A stretch of DNA of 38,165 nt from Variovorax sp. WDL1 (GTDB taxonomy: Bacteria; Pseudomonadota; Gammaproteobacteria; Burkholderiales; Burkholderiaceae_C): assembly GCF_001541225.1 (NCBI RefSeq), contig NZ_LMTS01000128.1, positions 1,577 to 39,741 on the forward strand, given 5' to 3'. The translations under genes were made by a program, and so were the position numbers. The notes under the pieces are model-generated. The model did no database searches. It was not told the DNA's origin and worked only from the letters and a program-made list of their open reading frames with translations. Shown here piece by piece: positions 22,076 through 28,782 of this stretch. Every line of letters begins with the position of its first letter. Position 1 is the stretch's first letter.

Positions 22076-22608
22076 CCAGCATCACCTACACCCCCCGCGC
22101 CGGCAGCGTCGCCTACCGCGTGATCGACTTTCTGCTGCGCAATCCAGGCGAGTACCTGACGCGTGCCGATATCGCCTTCAAGTTCGAATGCTCGGGCTCG
22201 TCCCTCGAGATGCTGCTCGGCGATGCGATGCGCAGCAGCCTCCTTGAGCGCGGCCGCAATGAAGATGGCGAGGCGATCTGGAAGCTGGGCGCGAGGCGCA
22301 TCGTGCTCGAGCGGACGGAAGTCGCTCCGGCAGCACCCGTCGTCGTGCTGCCGCAGGGCGTCGCTGTCGATCCACTCGCGATCAAGGTGCGCAAGGGCGT
22401 GCGGCTGAAGACGCCGGAAGAGCAGCTGGAGGAGAAGTTCGACGCGCTGTTCGGCAGCTTCGAGGTCGGCGACAGCGCTGAGTTCGACGAGAGCTGGCAT
22501 GCCGCGATGCTCGTTCACCTAAAGCGCTTTCGCCGCGGGCAGAAGGGCGTCAAGTTCGTCTTCATGCCCACGGAGCCCGGGAAGATCGGCATGGAGCGCC
22601 GCGCGTGA
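22072..22608 (+). CDS. Hypothetical protein with winged-helix-like N-terminus, 178 aa
   Basis: Starts MTSITYTPRAGSVAYRVIDFLLRNPGEYLTRADIAFKF; the first 75 residues look like a winged helix of the type reading 'remove-blocks of helices then EDGEAIWKLG'. A linker of hydrophobic/proline residues (about 80-100) leads to a C-terminal helical domain (RLKTPEEQLEEKFDALFGSFEVGDSAEF) and a basic end. A DNA-binding role is suggested by the fold impression only. It is coupled by ATGA upstream and GTGA downstream to RusA. Confidence 0.62.
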   Translation: MTSITYTPRAGSVAYRVIDFLLRNPGEYLTRADIAFKFECSGSSLEMLLGDAMRSSLLERGRNEDGEAIWKLGARRIVLERTEVAPAAPVVVLPQGVAVDPLAIKVRKGVRLKTPEEQLEEKFDALFGSFEVGDSAEFDESWHAAMLVHLKRFRRGQKGVKFVFMPTEPGKIGMERRA

Positions 22609-23057
22609 TCCGCCTGACCTTGCCGTACCCCATCTCGGCGAATCGCTACTGGCGCAACGTCACCATCCCCGGCCGCACGATGCTTGTGCCGACGCGTGAA
22701 GCGAAGGAGTACAAGGAACAGGTCGGATGGCTCTGCAAGGCCGCAGGTATCAAAGCGCCGATCGCCGGCCGCGTCGCTATCACCATCCGCCTCTACCCGG
22801 CAAGACCGCAGGACTGGGCCAAGCGCCAGCGCACGCAGGGCCAGACCTGGGATGACACGGTGCGGTGCATCGACCTCGACAACGCCAACAAGGTGCTGCT
22901 CGACAGCCTCAAGGGCGTGGCGATTGAGGATGACCGCTGGGTGCGCAGACTGCACTGCGACCGTATGGAGCCGGATGAAAAGGGCGCGCGCGTCGAGATG
23001 ACGATCGAGGCGCTGGCGGTGCCGGTGGCCGTCGATCTGTTTGCGGGGGTCGCGTGA
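22605..23057 (+). CDS. rusA: RusA-family Holliday junction resolvase
   Basis: 150 residues; RusA cuts four-way DNA junctions formed in recombination or replication. The N-terminal YPISANRYWRN, basic patches, and the catalytic segment CIDLDNANKVLLDSLKGVAIEDD (about 88-110) with Asp90, Asp92, Lys96, Asp100 and Asp109 are all present. The GTG start at 22605 overlaps the previous stop as GTGA. It would clear junctions ahead of packaging, a usual place for it in phage late-early regions. Confidence 0.93.
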   Translation: MIRLTLPYPISANRYWRNVTIPGRTMLVPTREAKEYKEQVGWLCKAAGIKAPIAGRVAITIRLYPARPQDWAKRQRTQGQTWDDTVRCIDLDNANKVLLDSLKGVAIEDDRWVRRLHCDRMEPDEKGARVEMTIEALAVPVAVDLFAGVA

Positions 23058-23275
23058 TCCAGCTCGCCCTCGCATTCTTTGGCCTGACCGCGCTATACAT
23101 GGCCACTGGCCACAATCCGCGCGCGCGCCGCTGGGCGCCGCTCGTCGGCCTGTGCGGGCAGCCGTTCTGGATCGTGTTCTCGGTGCAAGCCGCGGCCTGG
23201 GGTCTGCTCGCGCTGTCGCTGGCGTACAGCGTGGTGTACGTGCGCGGCGCCTTGCTTCAGTGGAGATCGCGATGA
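23054..23275 (+). CDS. Two-TM small membrane protein, 73 aa
   Basis: Starts with GTG at 23054 (overlap with RusA stop) as MIQLALAFFGLTALYMATGHN; hydrophobic segments at about 2-18 and 38-62 (FWIVFSVQAAAWGLLALSLAYSVVY) with a basic middle loop and basic tail. A similar small membrane protein follows the Cro-like gene. It could be a holin-sized protein, but it is far from any lysis gene and no endolysin is present. Confidence 0.6.
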   Translation: MIQLALAFFGLTALYMATGHNPRARRWAPLVGLCGQPFWIVFSVQAAAWGLLALSLAYSVVYVRGALLQWRSR

Positions 23276-23475
23276 ATTGCGGCACGTGCAAGCACTGGAA
23301 CCTCGAGCACGAGCTCGGGAAGATGGGCTTCGGCACCTGCGACGCCCGCAAGGACCCTGCGCACCGTGCGGGGATCTCGACCGTCGCCCAGAACGTCTGC
23401 CGCATCGGCAGCTTCATGAAGGCCATGCCGGGAGTGATCGCGGCCCGCGAGCAGCGCCTGGGAACGCAAGCATGA
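23272..23475 (+). CDS. Cysteine-rich small protein, 67 aa
   Basis: MNCGTCKHWNLEHELGKMGFG begins it; CGTC, a later CDARK and a CRIGSF make a likely zinc knuckle typical of small phage proteins. It starts at an ATGA overlap with the preceding gene and ends the same way. No family assigned. Confidence 0.6.
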   Translation: MNCGTCKHWNLEHELGKMGFGTCDARKDPAHRAGISTVAQNVCRIGSFMKAMPGVIAAREQRLGTQA

Positions 23476-24020
23476 CGAAGCACAGCCCCATCCTCGTGGC
23501 CAAGCAGATGTCGCTCACCGGCATGCCCGAGCCGGAGCGCCGCGTCGTGCGCCACGTGCTGCTCGACGCCATCCAGGGCTTGAACCAGCAGCATCACAGC
23601 CGCTGGCGCCGCTGGGTGAACCGGCTGCTGCGCTCCGAGCCCGGCGAGGTGTTCGGCTTCATGCACCTGACCAATCGCCTCGGTCCGTTCCATCGCATGC
23701 ACATGAAGTTCGAGCAGACGCTCTTCGATCGGCAGGAGCGCTGGCCTCACCTCAAGGGCATGCGCGATTGGCTCAAGATCGGCGCCGGCTGGTGCGACTG
23801 GGCCCCGGGCGCGCGCGGCGGCATCGTGCCCGTGCCGCGCTCCGAAGACTACGAGAGCTGCAGCGACGACGAGATCCGCGAGGTGCACGAGGCGATGCTG
23901 ACCTTCCTGCGCACGCCGCACGCGCAGCGCTACCTCTGGCCGCATCTGTCAGCGCCGAAGCGAGCGGAGATGCTGGAGAGCGTGCTGGCGCGGCCAGACG
24001 AGGAGGGCGGCCAGCCATGA
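23472..24020 (+). CDS. Conserved phage protein, possibly DUF1367-like, 182 aa
   Basis: Starts MTKHSPILVAKQMSLTGM. A conserved-looking core runs GEVFGFMHLTNRLGPFHRMHMKFEQTLF, then WLKIGAGWCDWAPGARGGIVPVPRSEDYESCSDDE and FLRTPHAQRYLWPHLSAPKRAEMLE. This resembles phage proteins labelled DUF1367, whose role is unknown and which lie near Nin/late-regulation genes. I am only moderately sure of the family. ATGA coupling on both sides. Confidence 0.6.
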   Translation: MTKHSPILVAKQMSLTGMPEPERRVVRHVLLDAIQGLNQQHHSRWRRWVNRLLRSEPGEVFGFMHLTNRLGPFHRMHMKFEQTLFDRQERWPHLKGMRDWLKIGAGWCDWAPGARGGIVPVPRSEDYESCSDDEIREVHEAMLTFLRTPHAQRYLWPHLSAPKRAEMLESVLARPDEEGGQP

Positions 24021-24193
24021 CCCCATTCGAGGAGAGGCACGTGAAGCGCACCTTCTGGGTTGACCTCGGGTTGCCCTACGTCGACGCGCAGCCCGCGCTG
24101 GCCGCTGCCATCGTGATCGACCACCGCGCCGACGACGCGGCACACCTGACCCCCATCGTCGTTATCGACTACTACCGAGATCCCACCGAATGA
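24017..24193 (+). CDS. Hypothetical phage protein, 58 aa
   Basis: Encodes MTPFEERHVKRTFWVDLGLP and 38 further residues, ending in LTPIVVIDYYRDPTE. ATGA overlaps at both ends (24017 and 24190) support it; a small beta-rich protein is likely. No match recognised. Confidence 0.5.
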   Translation: MTPFEERHVKRTFWVDLGLPYVDAQPALAAAIVIDHRADDAAHLTPIVVIDYYRDPTE

Positions 24194-24930
24194 GCGAAGA
24201 GAACCCGCCACCCACCATCGAAGAGCGATACATGACTGCGACGAACACCAGCACGCTGAAGATGGAGCTCGACCGCCCCAACATCGCCGATGTCCTTGTG
24301 GCGGCCGGCTGGAACCGGGCGAGGTTTGGCTCGGCGCTGCTGCGGCTGCAGTCGGAATGGGACAGCACAGCCAAGCCGCGGCGGCTCTCCGAAGCTGCCG
24401 AGCGCATTCTCGCGAAGAAGCTGCCTCGCATGGTTCCGCTCGTGCTGAGCGAGCAGGGCCTGCGAGAGCGCGGGCTACGCGATCACTTCCAGCCGGACGT
24501 AGCTGCACGCGAGAAGGCCGCGCGACAGCAGGCGGACGATTGGTTCAAGCAGGAGCTCGGCCTGCAGCTGCTGCGCTTGAAGACGCTGCCCGAGGCGCGA
24601 GACATGCTGGCGGAGTTCGGCATCCTGCACAACATCCATTCCGCGCACGCGAAGGCCGCCAGGGCCATCGCTTGGTGGCTCGATCACACGTGCCCTGTCT
24701 GCGGCGGCCGACAGTACCAGCTGATCCCGGGCACGAACCGGAAATCGAGCCGGCTCTGCGAAGAGTGTGATGGCCGCGGCGAGGTGCTGATCCCACACGG
24801 CTATGACGGCCGGCGCATGGTCGGCGAGATCGAGAGCAGCGTGAACGCGGCGCGCTGTGGGCTCGGCTCCGAGGCGTTCACTGTTCGCGAGCGGAAGCGA
24901 TGGATGCACGAGCAGCAGCAGGTCAAATAG
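24190..24930 (+). CDS. Possible Q-like late antiterminator with zinc finger
   Basis: 246 residues, starting at an ATGA overlap; MTATNTS at 24232 is an alternative. The first half is helical and basic, and residues about 166-200 hold CPVCGG...CEECDGRGE, a four-cysteine zinc finger like the one in lambda-type Q and related phage regulators. The last third (IESSVNAARCGLGSEAF...RKRWMHEQQ) is helical and basic. Position is the main argument: it is the last rightward early gene and is followed after nine bases by a strong promoter and a leader with three terminators, as with Q and pR'. A DnaJ-like zinc protein is the alternative. Confidence 0.55.
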   Translation: MSEENPPPTIEERYMTATNTSTLKMELDRPNIADVLVAAGWNRARFGSALLRLQSEWDSTAKPRRLSEAAERILAKKLPRMVPLVLSEQGLRERGLRDHFQPDVAAREKAARQQADDWFKQELGLQLLRLKTLPEARDMLAEFGILHNIHSAHAKAARAIAWWLDHTCPVCGGRQYQLIPGTNRKSSRLCEECDGRGEVLIPHGYDGRRMVGEIESSVNAARCGLGSEAFTVRERKRWMHEQQQVK

Positions 24931-24938
24931 CCGATCGC

Positions 24939-24966
24939 TTGACGCATGCGAACTTCTACATACAAT
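24939..24966 (+). promoter_or_regulatory. Strong sigma-70-like promoter (candidate late promoter)
   Basis: TTGACG (24939-24944) and TACAAT (24961-24966) lie 16 bases apart, each one base from consensus. It begins directly after the Q-like gene and points at the tRNA cluster, so it is probably the late promoter with a start near 24973. Confidence 0.75.
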
Positions 24967-25104
24967 CGCGCGCCCATCGGGGACCTCACTGCTTGCTGAA
25001 GCTGTCGAGCCCCGTACAACGGCACCAGCCTACATCGCCCGTCACGCTTGGAACACAGCGCGTTCGCCCTCGATTGGACAGGTGCCTCTGCGACGGAAGT
25101 AATT

Positions 25105-25134
25105 TTGCATTCGGCACCCCGGCCCCTGTAAAAT
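25105..25134 (+). promoter_or_regulatory. Second promoter-like pair just before the first tRNA
   Basis: TTGCAT (25105-25110) and TAAAAT (25129-25134) are separated by 18 bases, so transcription would begin almost at tRNA base 1 (25142). GGTGCC/GGCACC and GCCCCT/AGGGGC inverted repeats lie in the same stretch. Weaker than the promoter at 24939. The leader 24967-25104 holds no gene I can support. Confidence 0.4.
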
Positions 25135-25141
25135 AGGGGCT

Positions 25142-25225
25142 CATCGACTGGCGAAATTGGTAAACGCAGCAGGCTGTCAACCTGCCGAGCTTCGGCTCTT
25201 GGGGGTTCGAGTCCCCCTTCGAATT
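25142..25225 (+). tRNA. Class II tRNA-like gene with GUC anticodon (Asp codon reading)
   Basis: D arm GCG-AAATTGGTAAA-CGC, anticodon arm GCAGG-CTGTCAA-CCTGC with anticodon GTC at 25176-25178, a long variable arm GAGC-TTCG-GCTC, and T arm GGGGG-TTCGAGT-CCCCC are all canonical. The D loop and long variable arm are of the leucine/serine class, which never carries GUC in bacteria. The acceptor stem pairs in only four of seven positions (TCGA with TCGA), and no CCA is encoded, so charging is doubtful. It is either a misassigned or a degenerate tRNA, or a phage-specific one. Confidence 0.7.
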
Positions 25226-25229
25226 CGTA

Positions 25230-25260
25230 GGCCCGCCCGGCGTTGCTCGGCGGGCCTTTC
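25230..25260 (+). terminator. Terminator after first tRNA
   Basis: GGCCCGCC (25230-25237) pairs perfectly with GGCGGGCC (25249-25256) around an 11-base loop, followed by TTTC. The stem is very strong and lies five bases after the tRNA end. Confidence 0.75.
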
Positions 25261-25310
25261 CTTTGCCTCAGCTGCCTCTCACAGCGGCCCGCGCACTCTA
25301 GACTGAGAGC

Positions 25311-25408
25311 TGCGGTGTGGCGAAATCGGTAAACGCGCAGCCCTCCTACTACTACGGTATGAGGCGCCAGTGCCCCAGGGCTTCCGGGTTCGAATCCCGG
25401 CGCCGCGA
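25311..25408 (+). tRNA. tRNA-like gene without a standard anticodon arm
   Basis: The acceptor stem is complete: TGCGGTG (25311-25317) with CGCCGCG (25401-25407), seven pairs including two G-U. The D arm GCG-AAATCGGTAAA-CGC and the T arm CCGGG-TTCGAAT-CCCGG are canonical. Between them are 46 bases, about 14 more than in the first tRNA, with no 5-7-5 anticodon stem-loop. Possible folds are AGCCCT with AGGGCT closing the whole insert, or an 8-bp, one-mismatch hairpin around TACTACG. It may be a pseudo-tRNA, an RNA mimic for tRNA enzymes, or a tRNA with an insertion. No anticodon can be assigned. Confidence 0.55.
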
Positions 25409-25419
25409 CGATTGTCTCC

Positions 25420-25443
25420 AAGGCCCCTCACTTCGGGCCTTTT
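25420..25443 (+). terminator. Terminator after second tRNA-like gene
   Basis: AAGGCCC (25420-25426) pairs with GGGCCTT (25435-25441) around CTCACTTC and continues into TT. Compact hairpin, 12 bases after the tRNA-like gene. Confidence 0.65.
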
Positions 25444-25478
25444 GGCCCTAGCCGCTCGCGGCCGGGGCGCTTCTCTTC

Positions 25479-25555
25479 AGCGGTGTAGCGCAGCCAGGTA
25501 GCGCGCGGGGCTCATAACCCTGAGGTCGTCGGATCGAAGCCGACCACCGCAACCA
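25479..25555 (+). tRNA. Initiator-like tRNA-Met (CAU)
   Basis: All arms are present: acceptor AGCGGTG with CACCGCA, D arm GCGC-AGCCAGGTA-GCGC, anticodon arm CGGGG-CTCATAA-CCCTG with CAT at 25513-25515, T arm GTCGG-ATCGAAG-CCGAC, discriminator A and an encoded CCA (25553-25555). Two initiator hallmarks are visible: base 1 and base 72 are A and A and cannot pair, and three consecutive G-C pairs (29-31 with 39-41) close the anticodon loop. The D-stem pair 11-24 is C-G, not the A-U of E. coli initiator, and T-loop base 54 is A in place of T. Length 77. Confidence 0.9.
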
Positions 25556-25563
25556 ATAGATGA

Positions 25564-25585
25564 GGGCGGGGATTGCTCCCCGCCC
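25564..25585 (+). terminator. Strong GC hairpin after initiator-like tRNA
   Basis: GGGCGGGG (25564-25571) pairs with CCCCGCCC (25578-25585) around ATTGCT. No T-run follows, so it is either a processing signal or a weak terminator. It is the third hairpin of the late leader. Confidence 0.5.
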
Positions 25586-25592
25586 CCCTCCA

Positions 25593-25685
25593 TCAAAGCA
25601 GCTTGATCAGGATCGCCACAATCACGGCCGCCGGAACGGTTATCGCGATCTTCAGCTTTCCACACTGCAACGTCAGCTTGAACAT
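25593..25685 (-). CDS. Possible TM micropeptide, 30 aa, opposite strand
   Basis: Minus-strand frame MFKLTLQCGKLKIAITVPAA followed by a hydrophobic end VIVAILIKLL. A basic head and an uninterrupted hydrophobic second half look like a small membrane peptide. AGGTG lies about ten bases before the ATG at 25685. It faces into the tRNA hairpin. Length alone does not prove it. Confidence 0.35.
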   Translation of the reverse strand: MFKLTLQCGKLKIAITVPAAVIVAILIKLL

Positions 25686-26125
25686 ATTGGTTCGCACCTG
25701 TAGTTCTCGCTGGCGGGCCCGCCAACTTCATGAGGGTCGGCATTTTTATCGTGCCTTGCCGGGCACTAGCTTTCAGCCTGCCTAGGATGGCATCGAGCGT
25801 TCGGCTTGCCGGTTTCGGCTTGTCCCATCCGGGGGCTTCCGCCGACGCACCTTGAGCCACCTGATGGGGCGGCAACGGGCGGTATCAGCACCCTGGCTTT
25901 TCGACTGAATCCCTCAGCCTCCGAGTTGGATCGGAGTGTAGTCCCGGAAATAAATCCAGCGCCATCCCCCCCGCAGCCCCGCCTTTCCCTCCCTGGCGGC
26001 TCTGTTGCACCCGCTCTGGCCCCAGCGCTTCCCCGTGGGTAAACGGTGCGCCCCGTGTCCGCCCCCGGCATAGCTCCTCCTCCCAGGACGCCGGGGGCGT
26101 GTCCGGCCCTGTGAAAGGGTTCTAA
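25686..26125 (+). other. 440-base leader without clear gene
   Basis: Between the tRNA cluster and the first structural gene I see no convincing coding frame. It holds a palindrome GGCGGGCCCGCC near 25713, a CTCCGA-GTTGGA-TCGGAG hairpin (25919-25936), and a perfect 10-bp inverted repeat CGCCCCCGGC (26061-26070) with GCCGGGGGCG (26091-26100) around a 20-base loop rich in CCTCC. AAAGGG before 26126 is the ribosome site of the next gene. Probably an untranslated late leader. Confidence 0.5.
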
Positions 26126-27769
26126 ATGGTTGCTGTCGTTCAGAAGACCGCTCAGCAGAAGTTCAGCGGGGTCACAACGACCTCGCGCACGATCACCGGG
26201 GTCACGGCGGGCAACACGCTCGTCTGCCTCATCACGGCTGCATCGGCGCCAAACCCCGGCTTGCCGCCGGCGCTGCCCACGCCCGCCGGGTGGACTGCTG
26301 CAGAGACGCCTAGTGGCCCCGGCCCGGCGATCACGTCCTATCGACCTGTCAACGCGGTTTTCTACAAGACGGGAGCTTCGGCCGGTTCACACACGGCGGA
26401 CTTTTCAGGCGCAGCTGCGCTGCCCAGCGACAGCTACGGGGCGATCACTCTTTTCGAGCTTCCGCCTTGCACGCTCGGCGCGCACAGCACGGCTACATCG
26501 GTTTCGCAGGCCTCGCCGGGCTCGACGCCATCAGTTTCGAACACCGTTGCCGATGCCATCGCCCTCGTCATCGGGCATCCGGATAGCGGCGGAGTTTCGG
26601 GCCTCTCGGCGCCTGCTGGCTACACGGACGCCGATCGCTCCGACAACAACTCGGCCGACGCCTCTTACGACTTCGCTTACAAGAGTCTGAGCGCGACGGG
26701 CTCGCAAAGTGCTTCCTGGACCTGGACTGGCGGCGCCGATGTCGCGTTCTCGGGAACCATCGTTCTCTTCGAGTCGGCGGGCGGCGGAGGCTCGATCGAT
26801 ATTGCCGGTGCCGGAGCTACGCGCAGCAGCGCCGCCGCAGCGCTGACGACCGGCCTTGCTGTTGCTGGTGCTGGTGCCTCGCGCAGCTCGGGCGCTGCGA
26901 CCCTGACCTCAACGCTGGCGGTCGCCGGCGCAGGGCGAACCTCGAGCACAGGCGCTGCAACCCTCACGACGCAGATCGGCCTCGCTGGCGCGGGCGTGTC
27001 TCGGTCGACTGGCGCTGCCGTCCTGAGCACGGGCCTGTCATTGGCAGCGGCTGCAGTGAGCAGGAGCTCAGGCGCTGGCACGCTGACCACAGGCCTGGGT
27101 GTGCAGGCCGCAGCGGTCAGCCGATCAACAGGTGCCGCGTCGCTGACGACTACCATTGCCATCCAGGCGGCCGGCGTGACGCCGAGCTCGGGCGCCGGCG
27201 CACTGGCCTTGAGCGGCGCGATCAGCGCGGCGGGCCTGACGCCATCGAGTGCCGCTGCGACGCTCACCACAGGCATTGCGATCCAGGCGGCCGGGATGAC
27301 CCCGTCCGCTGGTGCTGCAACGCTGACCACGCCCAGCGTGGGCATCTCGGCTGCCGGTGTTACCAAGACCAGTGCGGCCGCCACGCTCACGACGGGCATT
27401 CGGATCTCGGCGGCGGCCAACTCGCCCACGCAGGCCTCGGCCACGCTGACGACAGCCCTTCCGATCGCTGCAGCTGGCGCCTCGAGGTCGGCCGGTAGCG
27501 CGGCGCTCAGCACTGGCATCAGCTTCGCGGCCAGCGCCAGGACCTTCGCATCAGCAACTGCTGCGCTCTCGACGCAGATCTACATCCGTGCCAGTGCGCA
27601 CACAGCATCGGCCGGCGCATGCACGCTGACCACCACGCCTCCGCCGCCGCCTGCACCAGGTGATCGCTGGCTGGTCGATCCGAGGCCATGGCGCTGGACG
27701 GTTGACGCGCGCAGGCAAGACGTCAGGTCCGACGCGCGACCCGCCACCTGGTTCATTGAAAAGAGGTAA
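26126..27769 (+). CDS. Repeat-rich structural protein (14 x 20-residue repeats)
   Basis: 547 residues. Residues 1-220 form a beta-rich, glycine/serine/threonine domain (with segments like AITLFELPPC and IVLFESAGGGG) resembling a jelly-roll or Ig-like head. From about 225 to 504 it has 14 tandem units of about 20 residues with a loose pattern AxAAGxTxSSGAATLTTGI, then a proline linker and a basic/tryptophan end (RWLVDPRPWRWTV, ATWFIEKR). Such short repeats usually build a beta-solenoid shaft. It is the first late gene, ahead of other fibre/neck-type genes, so a fibre or virion decoration role fits. The family is not recognised. Confidence 0.75.
   Translation: MVAVVQKTAQQKFSGVTTTSRTITGVTAGNTLVCLITAASAPNPGLPPALPTPAGWTAAETPSGPGPAITSYRPVNAVFYKTGASAGSHTADFSGAAALPSDSYGAITLFELPPCTLGAHSTATSVSQASPGSTPSVSNTVADAIALVIGHPDSGGVSGLSAPAGYTDADRSDNNSADASYDFAYKSLSATGSQSASWTWTGGADVAFSGTIVLFESAGGGGSIDIAGAGATRSSAAAALTTGLAVAGAGASRSSGAATLTSTLAVAGAGRTSSTGAATLTTQIGLAGAGVSRSTGAAVLSTGLSLAAAAVSRSSGAGTLTTGLGVQAAAVSRSTGAASLTTTIAIQAAGVTPSSGAGALALSGAISAAGLTPSSAAATLTTGIAIQAAGMTPSAGAATLTTPSVGISAAGVTKTSAAATLTTGIRISAAANSPTQASATLTTALPIAAAGASRSAGSAALSTGISFAASARTFASATAALSTQIYIRASAHTASAGACTLTTTPPPPPAPGDRWLVDPRPWRWTVDARRQDVRSDARPATWFIEKR
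26798..27637 (+). repeat. 14 tandem 60-base coding repeats
   Basis: The units start at 26798 and step by 60 bases with few indels (one unit has 21 codons, the last 18). Protein similarity is higher than DNA similarity, so the repeats are old rather than freshly expanded. The ninth unit carries an extra codon and the seventh lacks the LTTG ending. Confidence 0.75.
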
Positions 27770-27772
27770 CCC

Positions 27773-28420
27773 ATGTCCGGACTCTCCGATTTCGCTCAGA
27801 ACAAGGCGACCGACGCCCTCTACCGTGGGCAGGCGCTCGGCGCGCCGGCAACGCTGTATCACGCGCTGCTCACCTGCACGAAGGGCGCGCGCGCCAACTC
27901 GACGGCCTACGCGCTGAACGACACCGTCGCCGTCACGGCGAACGACGGGATCATTCACCTCTACAAGGTGACCACCGCGGGCACCACGGCTGCAGCGCAG
28001 AGCACGCTCTACCCGGGCGCGCTGGGCGAGGCGATCACCGATGGGACGGCCGTGCTGACGGAACAGAGCGCGGCCGTGGACGCAGGCACCGTGGTCGAAT
28101 GCACGGGCGGCAGCTATGCGCGCGCCTCCGTCACGGCATCCCTGGCCAACTACGCCGGCACCCAGGCCGCTGGCAGCACCACGGCCTCGAGCGGCACGGG
28201 CGGGCAGACCTCGAACAACGGGGTGATCACCTTCCCGACGCCGACTGGCCAGTGGGTGCCGGCGGGCGGTGCGATCTGGGGCGTCGCAGTCTATGACGCG
28301 AGCTCTGCCGGAAACATGTGGTCGTGGGCACCGCTCAGCGCGCTCAAGACCTCGATCAGCACCGGCGACCCGGCGCCCACCATCGCGGCCGCGGCGCTCT
28401 CGTTCAAGCTGGGCAGCTGA
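27773..28420 (+). CDS. Phage structural protein, tail-fibre or head-tail type, 215 aa
   Basis: Starts MSGLSDFAQNKATDALYRGQALGAPATLYHALLTC, a head shared by many phage virion proteins whose members start LSDFxxNKxxDxxFRG. A beta-rich body with GTVVECTGGSYARASVTASLANYAGT and ITFPTPTGQWVPAGGAIWGVAVYD follows. It probably forms part of a fibre base or neck. It lies immediately after the repeat protein and shares a base (TGATG) with the next gene. Exact role uncertain. Confidence 0.72.
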   Translation: MSGLSDFAQNKATDALYRGQALGAPATLYHALLTCTKGARANSTAYALNDTVAVTANDGIIHLYKVTTAGTTAAAQSTLYPGALGEAITDGTAVLTEQSAAVDAGTVVECTGGSYARASVTASLANYAGTQAAGSTTASSGTGGQTSNNGVITFPTPTGQWVPAGGAIWGVAVYDASSAGNMWSWAPLSALKTSISTGDPAPTIAAAALSFKLGS

Positions 28421-28782
28421 TGACCGAGGTGCTCGACAAGCGCACTGCGGAGGCTCGGTGGTTCGACATCGATTGCACGCGGCTCTTGGCGCCCACCGAG
28501 ACCATCCAGTCGGTCACCGGCATCACTGCTGACCAGGGCGGCGTCTCCTTCGGCCTGCCTGCCATCAACGCAGCGCCGATCGCCTATCCGGATGGCCGTG
28601 TGGCCGCGATCGGCAAGGTCGTGCAGGTGCAGATCAGCGGCGGCGCGATTCCTGCCGGCCGGCCTTGGCTGCTGTGCACGCTTCGGCCTTTGCTGGTGAC
28701 CACAGTCGACGGCACCAACGCGTACAACCCCGCGCTGGAGGCGACCGTCATCCTGCGGCTGATCGACAACCCGCCTGCCTGA
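28420..28782 (+). CDS. Fibre-tail adaptor-like protein, 120 aa
   Basis: Starts MTEVLDKRTAEARWFDIDCTRLLAPTETIQSVTGIT and continues as beta strands with KVVQVQISGGAIPAGRPWLLCTLRPLLVTT and ALEATVILRLIDN. This resembles small phage adaptor proteins linking fibre and tail or head, with a two-sheet fold. Single-base overlaps on both sides (28420 and 28782). The family call is moderate; it could be annotated as hypothetical. Confidence 0.5.
   Translation: MTEVLDKRTAEARWFDIDCTRLLAPTETIQSVTGITADQGGVSFGLPAINAAPIAYPDGRVAAIGKVVQVQISGGAIPAGRPWLLCTLRPLLVTTVDGTNAYNPALEATVILRLIDNPPA

Noticed and set aside
23054..23275. Possible holin
   Set aside because: Two membrane segments fit, but no endolysin or spanin is nearby and the gene sits in the early replication operon.
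25806..26042. TTG-started 78-codon frame in the late leader
   Set aside because: Proline-rich, no ribosome site, no family pattern, and it overlaps several hairpins.
26798..27637. CRISPR-like appearance of regularly spaced repeats
   Set aside because: The 60-base units are all coding, diverged, with no conserved repeat plus unique spacer structure.
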